Source of the DNA: Flavobacteriaceae bacterium
Lineage (GTDB): Bacteria > Bacteroidota > Bacteroidia > Flavobacteriales > Flavobacteriaceae
DNA length: 40,436 bases
Direction of reading: 5' to 3'
NCBI GenBank assembly: GCA_023264015.1
Contig: JALQTJ010000010.1
Coordinates: forward strand, 1-40,436
Part shown: one piece after another, positions 26,261-34,666 of the stretch
How positions within the stretch are numbered: the first letter of the stretch is position 1
How the letters are laid out: each line of letters starts with the position of its first letter
The notes under the pieces: generated by a model
Told to the model about the DNA's origin: nothing
Databases searched by the model: none
The model's input: only the letters and a program-made list of their open reading frames with translations
Translations under genes and position numbers: made by a program

Positions 26261-26950
26261 TTATAGCATTCGCTGCAATTCACTCAGACAGCTGAAGCTT
26301 ATACATTGTGGGTCTGAGGGTAAATCCTCGTTGTTGAAGTGCAGGGCTGACCATCCGGCGTTCAGTGCTCCATGTACATCTGCCTCAAGATCATCTCCTA
26401 TCATCAGTGCTTGTTCAGGTCGAACCTTAGCGCGCTTCAGTGCAGCATTAAAGATCTCCGGATCCGGCTTTTTCACCCCTACCTCCTCTGCATTAATAAC
26501 ACAAGCAAAGAATTGATCTATTTGGGCACCAGACAGCTTTTTATGCTGTATTTCTTTGAATCCATTGGTCAAAATGTGCAGCTTATACTTACCCTTTAAA
26601 TATTCAAGTGTCGAATGGGTGTGATCAAAAACATGTGAAAAAGAGGTGAGATGCGTAATATAACCTTCAGCCAATTCGTGTATGGTAGTGTCATTTACAG
26701 GAAGACCCAGCTCTACAAAGGCATCTTTTAAGCGTCCGTAGCGCAACTGTTCTTTAGTGATTTCTGCCTTGCGGTAGGCCTTCCAATAGGCTCTGTTAAT
26801 AGGAACATATACCGTAAGAAAGTCGGTCAAGCGAAGCCCAAGCTCATGTTTTTCAAATAGATGTTTAAACGTGGCGGCAGAGTTTCGCTCGAAATCCCAA
26901 AGCGTATGATCGAGATCAAAAAATATATCGGTAATGGTATTCGGAATCAT
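26261..26950 (-). CDS. HAD-superfamily phosphatase, YjjG-type noncanonical nucleotidase
   Basis: HAD phosphatases remove phosphate through an Asp nucleophile. The 229-residue product has all four motifs: DLDHTLWDFERNS (nucleophile and acid Asp), ILTNGF, the Lys in GVKKPDPEIFNAAL, and MIGDDLEADVHGA. The sequence around motif 1 and the helical cap resemble YjjG, which dephosphorylates noncanonical pyrimidine nucleotides. It is the last gene of a three-gene unit; its ATG overlaps the previous stop (ATGA). Confidence 0.88.
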   Translation of the reverse strand: MIPNTITDIFFDLDHTLWDFERNSAATFKHLFEKHELGLRLTDFLTVYVPINRAYWKAYRKAEITKEQLRYGRLKDAFVELGLPVNDTTIHELAEGYITHLTSFSHVFDHTHSTLEYLKGKYKLHILTNGFKEIQHKKLSGAQIDQFFACVINAEEVGVKKPDPEIFNAALKRAKVRPEQALMIGDDLEADVHGALNAGWSALHFNNEDLPSDPQCISFSCLSELQRML

Positions 26951-28227
26951 ACTATGGACTTTACAAATCGTGTTATCGTCTCCACTCCCATTTTCTGAAT
27001 ATACTTATTTGATAGTTGAAGACAAAAGGTTCCTTTAACAGCCTTTACTTCATTGGCAATCGTTATGAGCTGTTTTTCAGTAGTTTCGAGGTCAAGCGGC
27101 ACCAAGGCTTCGTGAGAAGCACAAATCGGATAAACCCTTAAAGGCTGTTCTACCTCCAGCCCTAGATCATAAAACGGAAAGGGTGTACAGGTTCCTGCAC
27201 GAAATCCTATGACATCGGCATACCCCATTGAAAAATCTTCTTTAACCTCTTCTTGCACCAATTCTTGATAGGCATCAGGAAGTAAAATCCGGTGTTCTGA
27301 CAACACTGCTTTGTGCAAAGGACGATGAAGCAATTGCTGCATTTTCTTGAGCTCAATCTTGAATAAGCCTGCATCTTCTAAGGCCAATCGCGATCGCAAA
27401 TACCCAATTTCAAGGTAATCGTTAATATGTTTAAGAAAGAAGCCGTATTTACTTTTTGACCACGACACGTTTCTATCGTTCACATCATAGCGCGAATACT
27501 GGAAGAAAGGGAACAGATTAACACCCATCTCACTTAACGGATGGTGCAATTCAAGGTAGTTATCGTAAGGGTCTTTACGACCTAATATCACCGTCTTAAA
27601 TCGTGAAGTAAGCGCCTCAAAACGCAATTTTCCTATATCGATGAGCGATTCAAAAATATGCCGACTTATCGAGCGAAAACTGTACTTATGAGCACTTATT
27701 GCCGTGAGTACTGCGTTCACCTGGTATTCACGATCCTTAAAATCAATCCCCGGGAAAGCCTCTACTAAAGCAGTTTTCAGCTTAAGCGCCCATAAATCTA
27801 CTAGTGGACGTTTCATTGCCCCTTGTCGATCGCTTAAAATACTCTCTATTGCCCTGAAACGGCCTAAGTCGTCTTTCTGATGCGGTAAGTATTCTTCATA
27901 ACGACTGAGCAGAAAAAACGAGGCCGCAAAAACATCAAAAGGTACACTTGATCGCGCATCGAGTTCAAAGAAACAAGGCACTCCCTCCCAATCACGCCAG
28001 TGGATATCTTGAGGTTCTATATTGCGATCAAAAAGCAATTCATTCGACCGTATAAAGAACTCAGATTGCAAGGGTTGACGCGCGTAAGTAAGCTTGGCAC
28101 CCGCATGCTTTACAAAATCATCGACAGAATCGGTCAGTTCGGCGTTTGCACCCATAATTCGTTTAAAAAGATGCCTGACCACAAATCGCAGTCTTGGGGT
28201 AATCTTATGGGTGTAGATTAAAATCAT
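26947..28227 (-). CDS. Polysaccharide-deacetylase-like protein, catalytic motifs degenerate
   Basis: The 426-residue product resembles a group of Bacteroidota proteins with a DUF7033-like N-terminal domain (about 1-160, including VPFDVFAASFFLLSRYEEYL) and a NodB-like deacetylase domain. The late motif GFRAGTCTPFPFYDL (341-355) is well conserved. As I recall the family, motif 1 reads THDID or YDID, motif 2 contains HPSY, and a C-terminal WHN carries the last His. Here the matching positions read LTAIS (174-178), GYLRS (275-279) and QLSN (404-407), so the metal ligands and catalytic residues seem lost. The stop of mpl and its ATG share one base, and the next gene overlaps by four. It may be a non-catalytic cell-wall binding or regulatory protein. 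Confidence 0.72.
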   Translation of the reverse strand: MILIYTHKITPRLRFVVRHLFKRIMGANAELTDSVDDFVKHAGAKLTYARQPLQSEFFIRSNELLFDRNIEPQDIHWRDWEGVPCFFELDARSSVPFDVFAASFFLLSRYEEYLPHQKDDLGRFRAIESILSDRQGAMKRPLVDLWALKLKTALVEAFPGIDFKDREYQVNAVLTAISAHKYSFRSISRHIFESLIDIGKLRFEALTSRFKTVILGRKDPYDNYLELHHPLSEMGVNLFPFFQYSRYDVNDRNVSWSKSKYGFFLKHINDYLEIGYLRSRLALEDAGLFKIELKKMQQLLHRPLHKAVLSEHRILLPDAYQELVQEEVKEDFSMGYADVIGFRAGTCTPFPFYDLGLEVEQPLRVYPICASHEALVPLDLETTEKQLITIANEVKAVKGTFCLQLSNKYIQKMGVETITRFVKSIV

Positions 28228-29570
28228 TAGGTCTGAAAATAGTTGAAATCAAAACCGGCAAAAGTACCCGAACTCATCATCAAAACGATAGCATTTTCTT
28301 CACGACAAGGTTCGAGATGGTCGCGCAAGGCGTCTACCGAATTCACCACGATTAAATCGTTTCTATCGAAAGCCTTTTGTATAAAATCAGTGTCAAGTGG
28401 CGCCATTCCCTTTTTCACTAGAGACTCGGGGTCGTACATGACTACCGCGGTATCCGCACTCGATAGGGCTCCCCTATACTGCTCTATAAAGGCTGGAGTG
28501 AGCGAACTAAAGGTATGTAGCTCTAGTATGGCGTGTATTTTTTTATTCGGAAACTGTTGTCTAACAGCCGAACACGTGGCTCTCACCTTAGATGGCGCAT
28601 GGGCAAAGTCTTTGAATACTATCCCCTTTGAAGACGGCATTCGCTCTAGGCGTTTAGCCGCTCCTTTGAACGACATCATCGCCTCATAAAAATCCATAGG
28701 CTCGATACCCAGTTGCTGACAGATCCAGCGCGCTCCCTCGAGATTGGCCATATTATGGGCCCCGAAAATCTTTAGAGGCAAATCGCCCTCTTCAGTGTGC
28801 ACCATAGTTTGATCAGCTACTATCTCATACGAAGCCGCTACATACGGAAACTTGCGAATAGGTACTTGCAACTCTTCTACCAAGGCTTTTACCTTAGGAT
28901 CGTTCTCAAAGTACGTAAGCGACCCTCCAGGAACAATCGTATTCATAAATTTTCTAAACTGATCGATATAGATATCCTCTGTGGTAAAGACATTAATATG
29001 GTCCCAAGCGATACCGCTTACCAACGCAATATTAGGCTGATACCATAAGAATTTAGACCTGCGATCAATAGCCGAAGACAAGTATTCGTCCCCCTCGATA
29101 ATGATAAAATCAGAAGCCTCGTTGAGGCGAACCATACGGTCAAAACCCTCCAATTGGGCTCCTACTAAATAATCGATTTCCTTGCCGTGGTAGTGCATGG
29201 CATGGAGAATCATCGAAGTGATGGTTGTCTTTCCATGACTTCCTGCAATAACTACCCGAGTCTTATGCTTTGACTGCTCGTAAACAAATTCAGGATACGA
29301 ATAAATCGTCACCCCTAATTCTTGGGCTTTGATCAATTCGATATTATCGGCTTTAGCGTGCATCCCCAATACCACCGCATCTAGTCCTTGATGGATGTTT
29401 TCTGGGTGGTACCCTAAGGTTTTTGGGGCAATTCCAGCCTGCTCTAAACGGGTTTTAGCCGGATCGTACAAAGCATCATCGCTGCCCGTAATTTGGTGAC
29501 CAGAATCGTGTAGTGCAAGGGCTAGGTTGTGCATTGCACTGCCCCCAATGGCGATAAAGTGATAGTTCAT
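28227..29570 (-). CDS. mpl: UDP-N-acetylmuramate:L-alanyl-gamma-D-glutamyl-meso-diaminopimelate ligase
   Basis: Mpl recycles peptidoglycan by joining a recovered tripeptide to UDP-MurNAc in one ATP-dependent step. The 447-residue product has the N-terminal nucleotide-binding loop AIGGSAMHNLALALHDSGH, the ATP-binding P loop AGSHGKTTITSM, and the Mur-ligase motif IIIEGDEYLSSAIDRRSKFL, with the extended EYL/DRR sequence that separates Mpl from MurC. The C-terminal domain has KDFAHAPSKVRATCSAVRQQ. It is the first gene of the unit and has a -7 promoter element four bases before its ATG. Confidence 0.93.
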   Translation of the reverse strand: MNYHFIAIGGSAMHNLALALHDSGHQITGSDDALYDPAKTRLEQAGIAPKTLGYHPENIHQGLDAVVLGMHAKADNIELIKAQELGVTIYSYPEFVYEQSKHKTRVVIAGSHGKTTITSMILHAMHYHGKEIDYLVGAQLEGFDRMVRLNEASDFIIIEGDEYLSSAIDRRSKFLWYQPNIALVSGIAWDHINVFTTEDIYIDQFRKFMNTIVPGGSLTYFENDPKVKALVEELQVPIRKFPYVAASYEIVADQTMVHTEEGDLPLKIFGAHNMANLEGARWICQQLGIEPMDFYEAMMSFKGAAKRLERMPSSKGIVFKDFAHAPSKVRATCSAVRQQFPNKKIHAILELHTFSSLTPAFIEQYRGALSSADTAVVMYDPESLVKKGMAPLDTDFIQKAFDRNDLIVVNSVDALRDHLEPCREENAIVLMMSSGTFAGFDFNYFQT

Positions 29571-29574
29571 GAAG

Positions 29575-29582
29575 CAAAAATA
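29575..29582 (-). promoter_or_regulatory. -7 promoter element TATTTTTG of the mpl operon
   Basis: On the minus strand the sequence TATTTTTG matches TAnnTTTG at every specified position and ends four bases before the mpl ATG (29570). No TTTG is found at the usual distance; the nearest (29611-29608) has a 25-base spacer. If this element is used, the mRNA would start at or next to the ATG and be nearly leaderless. Confidence 0.4.
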
Positions 29583-29629
29583 AGTTCTACCTTTCGAGTC
29601 TACTTGTCAAATTACAAATAAGTTCAGCT

Positions 29630-29950
29630 ATGAATCACTCAAATTTAGATGCAATAGAGGCAAAAGAATTTTTTCCTGGAGTCAAAGGTAAGTTCATTCA
29701 CGGAGACGCGCTTTCATGGGCTTTTTGGAACATTGATGCCAACGCAGAGGTTCCGAGGCATCAACACGTTCACGAGCAGATGATGCATGTGGTTTCAGGT
29801 CAATTCGAGTTTGAAATTGATGGAACAAAGCGTTTGTGCCATCCGGGAGACGTGGTATGTATTCCTTCTAATGTTCCGCACTACGGCAAAGCCATTACTG
29901 AATGTGTACTCATGGACGTCTTTACCCCTGTGCGTGAAGAGTACCGTTAA
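29630..29950 (+). CDS. Small single-domain cupin protein
   Basis: A 106-residue cupin with one beta-barrel domain. It has the first cupin motif [20 protein letters not shown] (His44, His46, Gln50 as likely metal ligands, with Gly57 at the turn) and the second motif [16 protein letters not shown] with the last His ligand in VPH. Such proteins are dioxygenases, isomerases or ligand-binding domains; nothing here fixes the substrate. Its TAA stop overlaps the opposite-strand obgE stop within the palindrome TTAA. Confidence 0.85.
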   Translation: MNHSNLDAIEAKEFFPGVKGKFIHGDALSWAFWNIDANAEVPRHQHVHEQMMHVVSGQFEFEIDGTKRLCHPGDVVCIPSNVPHYGKAITECVLMDVFTPVREEYR

Positions 29951-30954
29951 TTCTCAGCATTTAGCTCATTCCAAAGTAGGTCTTTCAGCATACTTAAATT
30001 CTGCTGCGCAACCGAAGAAATAAATAAGTGTGGGATTCCCTTAAAATCCTCTTTGATACTTTCTGAAAGTTCGGTCTTAAGCTCGTCATCTAAGAGGTCA
30101 CTTTTTGAAATAGCTATAACCTGTCGCTTATCTAAGAGGTCAGGATTGTATTTGATCAATTCGGCTTTTAAAATCCGGTATTCTTCTGCAACATCATCGG
30201 CATCTGCTGCAATGACATATAGTAAAATTGAATTGCGCTCAATGTGTCGCAGAAAATAATGTCCAAGTCCTTTACCTTCAGAGGCACCCTCAATAATTCC
30301 AGGTATATCGGCAATTACAAAACTCTTGAAATCTCTGTATTCTACGATACCGAGATTAGGTTTTAAGGTGGTAAACGGATAATCTGCAATTTTAGGTTTC
30401 GCTGAAGTCAGTACCGATAGCAGTGTCGACTTACCTGCATTCGGAAAACCAACAAGCCCAACATCGGCAAGTACTTTTAACTCGAGCAGCAGCTGCTTCT
30501 CATATCCCGGTATTCCGGGTTGAGCGTAACGAGGTGTCTGATTGGTAGGCGTTTTAAAATGCCAGTTTCCTCTACCCCCTAATCCACCTTCAGCGGCACA
30601 GAATTCTTGATTTTCGTCGGTAAGTTCTGTGATTACTTCATTGGTCTCTGCGTCCCGAATCACCGTACCTAAAGGAACATCAATGAAAACATCTGCCCCA
30701 TCGGCCCCGGTCGACCTATTTTTGCTTCCGTGCTCTCCGTGCCCTGCCTGAAAGTGCTGTTTAAACTTAAAAGACACTAAAGTCCAAAGGTTGGGGTTGG
30801 TGCGGATGATAACATGACCTCCACGGCCACCGTCGCCGCCGTCAGGACCACCCTTGGCCACATATTTTTCACGGTGTAAATGCGTAGATCCCTTACCACC
30901 ATTTCCGGAGGCTACGTGGATTTTAACGTAATCAACAAAGTTTCCTTCGGTCAT
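29947..30954 (-). CDS. obgE: Obg-family ribosome-associated GTPase
   Basis: ObgE is an essential GTPase of 50S assembly and stress control. The 335-residue product has the glycine-rich Obg domain (residues 1-158, with [20 protein letters not shown] and DGGRGGHV) and the G domain with P loop GFPNAGKST, switch [21 protein letters not shown], and SKSD as the base-specificity motif. It lacks the C-terminal OCT domain found in Bacillus Obg, as is normal for this length class. Its ATG overlaps the adk stop (ATGA). Confidence 0.95.
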   Translation of the reverse strand: MTEGNFVDYVKIHVASGNGGKGSTHLHREKYVAKGGPDGGDGGRGGHVIIRTNPNLWTLVSFKFKQHFQAGHGEHGSKNRSTGADGADVFIDVPLGTVIRDAETNEVITELTDENQEFCAAEGGLGGRGNWHFKTPTNQTPRYAQPGIPGYEKQLLLELKVLADVGLVGFPNAGKSTLLSVLTSAKPKIADYPFTTLKPNLGIVEYRDFKSFVIADIPGIIEGASEGKGLGHYFLRHIERNSILLYVIAADADDVAEEYRILKAELIKYNPDLLDKRQVIAISKSDLLDDELKTELSESIKEDFKGIPHLFISSVAQQNLSMLKDLLWNELNAEN

Positions 30955-31523
30955 AAAGACTCAATAATATCCGCCAGCTTCGCACTAATGGATTCAATTT
31001 CACCTATTCCATTCACTTCTTGGTACTTACCCTGAAGAGAATAATAGCTGATTAATGGGGCTGTTTTTAGGTTGTACTCTTCAAATCGCGTACGAATTTT
31101 TGAGGCGTCTGTATCGTCAGACCTACCACTGCTTTTTCCGCGCTCTAGAAGGCGTTCAATCAACACTTCATCGTCGGCAACTAGTGCAATGGTAGCGTCG
31201 ACTTTCATGTTTTTCTCCGCAAGCAGTGCATCTAGAGCCTCTGCCTGAGCCGTCGTACGCGGAAAACCGTCAAAGATGAAGCCCTTTGCATCAGGATTTT
31301 TCTCCACCTCAGCGCTAAGCATATCCACCGTGACCTCATCGGGCACAAGCTCTCCCTTATCGATATACGATTTAGCCATTACACCAAGGGGTGTATTCCC
31401 TTTTATATTTGCTCTAAACACGTCCCCTGTTGAGATGTGAACTAAAGAAAATGCTTCTTTCAAAAGTGCCGCCTGGGTACCCTTTCCGGCTCCTGGCTTA
31501 CCGAACAATACTATGATTTTCAT
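30951..31523 (-). CDS. adk: Adenylate kinase
   Basis: Adk interconverts ATP + AMP and 2 ADP. The 190-residue product has the P loop [18 protein letters not shown], the AMP-binding segment [12 protein letters not shown], the motif [14 protein letters not shown], and [20 protein letters not shown]. The LID is the short type (no zinc-binding insertion), which explains the length. It is the middle gene of hpt-adk-obgE with ATGA overlaps on both sides, which points to translational coupling. Confidence 0.95.
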   Translation of the reverse strand: MKIIVLFGKPGAGKGTQAALLKEAFSLVHISTGDVFRANIKGNTPLGVMAKSYIDKGELVPDEVTVDMLSAEVEKNPDAKGFIFDGFPRTTAQAEALDALLAEKNMKVDATIALVADDEVLIERLLERGKSSGRSDDTDASKIRTRFEEYNLKTAPLISYYSLQGKYQEVNGIGEIESISAKLADIIESL

Positions 31524-32050
31524 GTGTTCTTTAAAATATATAGGTCGTTGAGTTCTCTTCCTTTTTCGTTGTAATCTAATCCATAACCTACTACAAATTC
31601 ACTTGGCAAATCGATGCCCTTGTAGGCAATCTCATACTCTTTATCGTAAGAGGCAGGCTTATAGAATAAAGTGGCAATTTTAAAACTGCGAATATTCTTA
31701 TCGGCAAAATGGGTAACTAAATGTTGTAAAGTGTGTCCTGAATCCACAATATCTTCAAGAATCACCACATCACGCCCCTCAACGGATTCAGAAACGTCTA
31801 ATAAGGTTTCGACAATTCCAGTAGAGGTCAATCCCTGGTAAGAGGCCATTTTAACAAAACTCACCTCGCAAGGAGCATCATAATGCTTAAACAGCTCTGC
31901 CGCAAAACGAAAGCATCCATTGAGCACTCCCACAAATAGCGGACAGGTTCCGCGATAATCTTCAGCGAGTTGACGTGCCATCACGGCAATCGCCGATTCA
32001 ATTTCTGCCTGGGTCAGGAAGAGTTCAAAATCTTGATCCAAAAGGCGCAT
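31520..32050 (-). CDS. hpt: Hypoxanthine(-guanine) phosphoribosyltransferase
   Basis: Hpt salvages hypoxanthine and guanine to IMP and GMP with PRPP. The 176-residue product has the PRPP-binding motif VVILEDIVDSGHTLQHL, the purine-loop segment LFVGVLNGCFRFAAEL, and the C-terminal FVVGYGLDYNEKGRELNDLY, which is the usual end of this family. It heads the operon, divergent from purK, linking purine salvage with adenylate kinase and the GTPase Obg. Confidence 0.93.
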   Translation of the reverse strand: MRLLDQDFELFLTQAEIESAIAVMARQLAEDYRGTCPLFVGVLNGCFRFAAELFKHYDAPCEVSFVKMASYQGLTSTGIVETLLDVSESVEGRDVVILEDIVDSGHTLQHLVTHFADKNIRSFKIATLFYKPASYDKEYEIAYKGIDLPSEFVVGYGLDYNEKGRELNDLYILKNT

Positions 32051-32071
32051 GTGTGGGTACTTTTAGGCTGT

Positions 32072-32079
32072 CAAAGATA
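32072..32079 (-). promoter_or_regulatory. -7 promoter element TATCTTTG of hpt-adk-obgE
   Basis: TATCTTTG on the minus strand matches TAnnTTTG exactly and lies 21 bases before the hpt ATG, giving a leader of about 16 bases. The -33 element is not recognisable. The element is 17 bases away from the divergent purK element, so the two promoters overlap and could interfere. Confidence 0.5.
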
Positions 32080-32096
32080 CAATTTTAGAATTGTGC

Positions 32097-32104
32097 TACT
32101 TTTG
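32097..32104 (+). promoter_or_regulatory. -7 promoter element TACTTTTG of purK-purE
   Basis: TACTTTTG matches TAnnTTTG exactly and lies 16 bases before the purK ATG at 32121. It also lies downstream of the longer in-frame start at 32091, so if used it rules that start out. No clear TTTG at -33. Confidence 0.5.
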
Positions 32105-32120
32105 CCTTGAAATAGCCATT

Positions 32121-33266
32121 ATGCAGTATTTCTCGTCTTCGTTTCGTCTCGGAATCCTCGGTGGAGGGCAGCTCGGAAAGATGCTATTGTACGAAACCCG
32201 TAAATGGGATGTGAACACCAAAGTTTTAGATCCTTCGGCCGACGCACCTTGCCGTATAAGTTGTAACGAATTCGTTCAAGGCGACCTTCTTGATTACCAA
32301 ACGGTAGTAGACTTTGGTCAAGGACTAGACCTTCTGACTATTGAGATTGAAAATGTCAATATCGAGGCGCTAAAAACCTTAAAGAACCAAGGTGTTAAGA
32401 TATTTCCTGAACCCGAAGCACTTGAAATCATACGCAATAAGAGCAAACAGAAGGATTTCTACCTCGAAAAAGGGGTCCCCACTGCATCTCATCAAAATTT
32501 CAATTCAAAAGAAGCCCTTTTAAAAGCTCACCTCTCCTTTCCGTGTGTGTGGAAGAGCGCAGAATTCGGCTACGATGGTAAGGGAGTTTCAGTGCTCAAT
32601 GACGCTGAAGACCTAAAGGCCCTGCCAGACACTCCATGTCTCATCGAAGAGAAAGTGGCCTTCAAAAAAGAGCTTGCCGTAATCGTTGCGCGCAATCAGC
32701 ACGGAGAAATGACCACCTACCCCGTGGTAGGAATGGACTTTCATCCGACTGCAAATCAGGTAGAGTATGTAGTTTGTCCGGCAGCTATTGATGATACCAT
32801 TGCCAATGAGGCGCGTCAAATTGCGGTAAAGGTGGCTGAGAACCTTAAAATAACTGGTTTGCTTGCAGTAGAGCTCTTTCTAGACCAAAACGATCACATC
32901 TTGGTCAACGAAGTGGCCCCAAGACCTCATAATAGCGGGCATTACAGTATCGAGGCCAGTTTCACCAATCAATTCGAACAACATCTTAGAGCCATATTGG
33001 GATTACCCCTAGGGAGTACAGATTCTAAGGCCATCGGAATAATGGTTAATTTAGTAGGTGCCGAGGGTTATGAGGGGCCTGTTGTTTATGAAAATATAGA
33101 ACAGGTAATGAAACTCGAAGGCGTAACGGTGCATATCTACGGTAAAAGTCAAACACGGCCCTTTAGAAAAATGGGGCATGTCACAGTGGTAGATCAAGCC
33201 CGTGATTCGGCTTACGATAAAGCCAAAAAAGTCAAAGAAACCTTAATCGTAAAAAGCAATGGGTAA
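32121..33266 (+). CDS. purK: N5-carboxyaminoimidazole ribonucleotide synthase (ATP-grasp)
   Basis: PurK makes N5-CAIR from AIR, bicarbonate and ATP in purine synthesis. From the ATG at 32121 the product has 381 residues and begins MQYFSSSFRLGILGGGQLGK, so the N-terminal nucleotide-like fold starts just after the ATG. The longer frame from 32091 would overlap its own promoter. ATP-grasp features are WKSAEFGYDGKGV, LIEEKVAFKKELAVIVARN, and the metal-binding EVAPRPHNSGHYSIEASFTN. purE starts inside its last codons, an 8-base overlap. Confidence 0.95.
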   Translation: MQYFSSSFRLGILGGGQLGKMLLYETRKWDVNTKVLDPSADAPCRISCNEFVQGDLLDYQTVVDFGQGLDLLTIEIENVNIEALKTLKNQGVKIFPEPEALEIIRNKSKQKDFYLEKGVPTASHQNFNSKEALLKAHLSFPCVWKSAEFGYDGKGVSVLNDAEDLKALPDTPCLIEEKVAFKKELAVIVARNQHGEMTTYPVVGMDFHPTANQVEYVVCPAAIDDTIANEARQIAVKVAENLKITGLLAVELFLDQNDHILVNEVAPRPHNSGHYSIEASFTNQFEQHLRAILGLPLGSTDSKAIGIMVNLVGAEGYEGPVVYENIEQVMKLEGVTVHIYGKSQTRPFRKMGHVTVVDQARDSAYDKAKKVKETLIVKSNG

Positions 33267-33744
33267 AGTAGCGGTAATTATGGGGAGCACGAGTGACCTC
33301 AACGTCATGCAAGAAGCCATAGATATTCTTCAGTCATTTGATATCGAAGTCATTACAGATATAGTTTCAGCCCATCGCACGCCAGAAAAAATGGTTTCTT
33401 TTGCCAAAGAGGCACATCAAAAAGACATTAAAGTGATCATTGCAGGGGCCGGAGGTGCCGCCCACCTCCCAGGAATGGTAGCTTCTATTTCTCCCCTCCC
33501 AGTCATTGGGGTACCCGTAAAGAGTAGAAATTCTATTGACGGATGGGATTCTGTACTTTCTATACTTCAGATGCCAGGAGGAGTACCTGTAGCAACAGTT
33601 GCCCTTGATGGTGCAAAAAATGCCGGAATTTTAGCAGCTCAAATCTTAGGTTCATCAGACGCCTCTCTCTTAGCAAAAATTATTGCTTATAAAGAAGAGC
33701 TCAAGAAAAAAGTAGAAGAAGGAGCTGCCGCTCTTAAAAAATAA
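33259..33744 (+). CDS. purE: N5-carboxyaminoimidazole ribonucleotide mutase
   Basis: PurE isomerises N5-CAIR to CAIR. The 161-residue product has the class I signature: MGSTSDLNVMQEA, the catalytic loop SAHRTPEKM (His) and the AGAGGAAHLPGMVAS loop. PVIGVPVKSRNSIDGWDSVL completes the active site. Its last codons overlap by 11 bases with the stop of the opposite-strand membrane protein. Confidence 0.96.
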   Translation: MGKVAVIMGSTSDLNVMQEAIDILQSFDIEVITDIVSAHRTPEKMVSFAKEAHQKDIKVIIAGAGGAAHLPGMVASISPLPVIGVPVKSRNSIDGWDSVLSILQMPGGVPVATVALDGAKNAGILAAQILGSSDASLLAKIIAYKEELKKKVEEGAAALKK

Positions 33745-34549
33745 GAAGCGTCAGCCCGTAAGTCAGCAGTACCATAAGTGGTAAGGCCTCTACCCAAAAT
33801 TCAGTGTAAAAAAGCGAAGAAGTTCTCATACCCTTAGCAACCGTTTGAGCGGCTAGGGCATATGATACTGAAAGCACAACAATAAATGGAAGCCCAAAAT
33901 CTACCGAAACAAGGGTTAGAAGTGCCCAGCAAGCGAGAAAAAACTGTGCCAACCAACGACTCGCACTCCATCCAAAGCGCTGTACTAATGTCGGATGCCT
34001 CAATTGATCGTCGTTTCTATCTCGAAACTCAAAGGGGAACATAAGGGCAAGAACCCAACATAGCGTCGCGACGAATTGAACGGCACTACTTACAGTTACC
34101 TCTGTAACATCCGCAGACTGCATTGCACTAGTGACAATGGCCCAAACGAGCGCGACAGTTAATGTCTTAAACGTGCCATTTTCTCTTCCAAAAACAGAGC
34201 TAGGCAAATAAACATAGCTCAAACCAAGAATTAGTGCTACGCCTATCATGAGGTGTTGAAAGGAACTTAAATGAATCAGCGTATATAAGGAAACAACTAG
34301 AGAAAGACCGGTAAGACCCCATAATGCAAAGGCAAACCAAAGCCGCCTCAAGGTGCCTTTAAAAAGCAGTTGACCGTATTTCAAACTGTTATAGTAGAAA
34401 ATCGTTGACGAAAACTGAAAAAACAGCACGTTCTCATCAGGCATTTTGTTTAAGAACAATCCGTTCACTACACTCAGGGCCACAACTGCTAAGGCCACAT
34501 GAATACTAGATTTCAGGTAAAAATCAAGGGCTTGCTTCAGAAATGCCAT
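33734..34549 (-). CDS. UbiA-like polytopic membrane protein
   Basis: The product has 271 residues from the ATG at 34549-34547; a GTG 15 bases upstream would extend it but would lie across a -7 promoter element. Seven to nine hydrophobic segments cover most of its length. The only polar hallmark is PFEFRDRNDDQLRHPTLVQRFG in a loop near residues 172-193, which resembles the second Asp-rich motif of UbiA-type prenyltransferases. The first (NDxxDxxxD) motif is missing; that region reads NKMPDENVLF. I therefore call it UbiA-like without assigning a reaction. It is convergent with purE and divergent from gcvP. Confidence 0.6.
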   Translation of the reverse strand: MAFLKQALDFYLKSSIHVALAVVALSVVNGLFLNKMPDENVLFFQFSSTIFYYNSLKYGQLLFKGTLRRLWFAFALWGLTGLSLVVSLYTLIHLSSFQHLMIGVALILGLSYVYLPSSVFGRENGTFKTLTVALVWAIVTSAMQSADVTEVTVSSAVQFVATLCWVLALMFPFEFRDRNDDQLRHPTLVQRFGWSASRWLAQFFLACWALLTLVSVDFGLPFIVVLSVSYALAAQTVAKGMRTSSLFYTEFWVEALPLMVLLTYGLTLLIF

Positions 34550-34553
34550 TGAA

Positions 34554-34561
34554 CAAAAATA
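34554..34561 (-). promoter_or_regulatory. -7 promoter element TATTTTTG upstream of the UbiA-like gene
   Basis: TATTTTTG on the minus strand matches TAnnTTTG exactly and ends four bases before the ATG at 34549, the same sequence and spacing as at mpl. No TTTG at the usual -33 distance is seen. Confidence 0.35.
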
Positions 34562-34634
34562 CACTTCTTAACACTTGTTTGATAACTGACAAAAAATACC
34601 ACCTCTATTGGGCTTTCTAGAGTCCTTAAATCTA

Positions 34635-34642
34635 TAATTTTG
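34635..34642 (+). promoter_or_regulatory. -7 promoter element TAATTTTG of gcvP
   Basis: TAATTTTG matches TAnnTTTG exactly, 24 bases before the gcvP ATG at 34667. The longer in-frame ATG at 34640 lies inside this element, which argues against it as a start. A -33 TTTG is not clear; TTTC at 34614-34617 has a 17-base spacer. Confidence 0.5.
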
Positions 34643-34666
34643 TACTTTCTATACCTCTGTTTTGCT

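Noticed and set aside
28797-29048. Plus-strand frames inside mpl (also 28243-28689)
   Set aside because: Antisense shadows of a conserved Mur-ligase region.
32091-32120. Longer purK start at 32091
   Set aside because: The extra codons lie across the TACTTTTG promoter element, and the family N-terminus begins just after the ATG at 32121.
34640-34666. Longer gcvP start at 34640
   Set aside because: It begins inside the TAATTTTG element, and MKTFADRHIG is the usual GcvP N-terminus.
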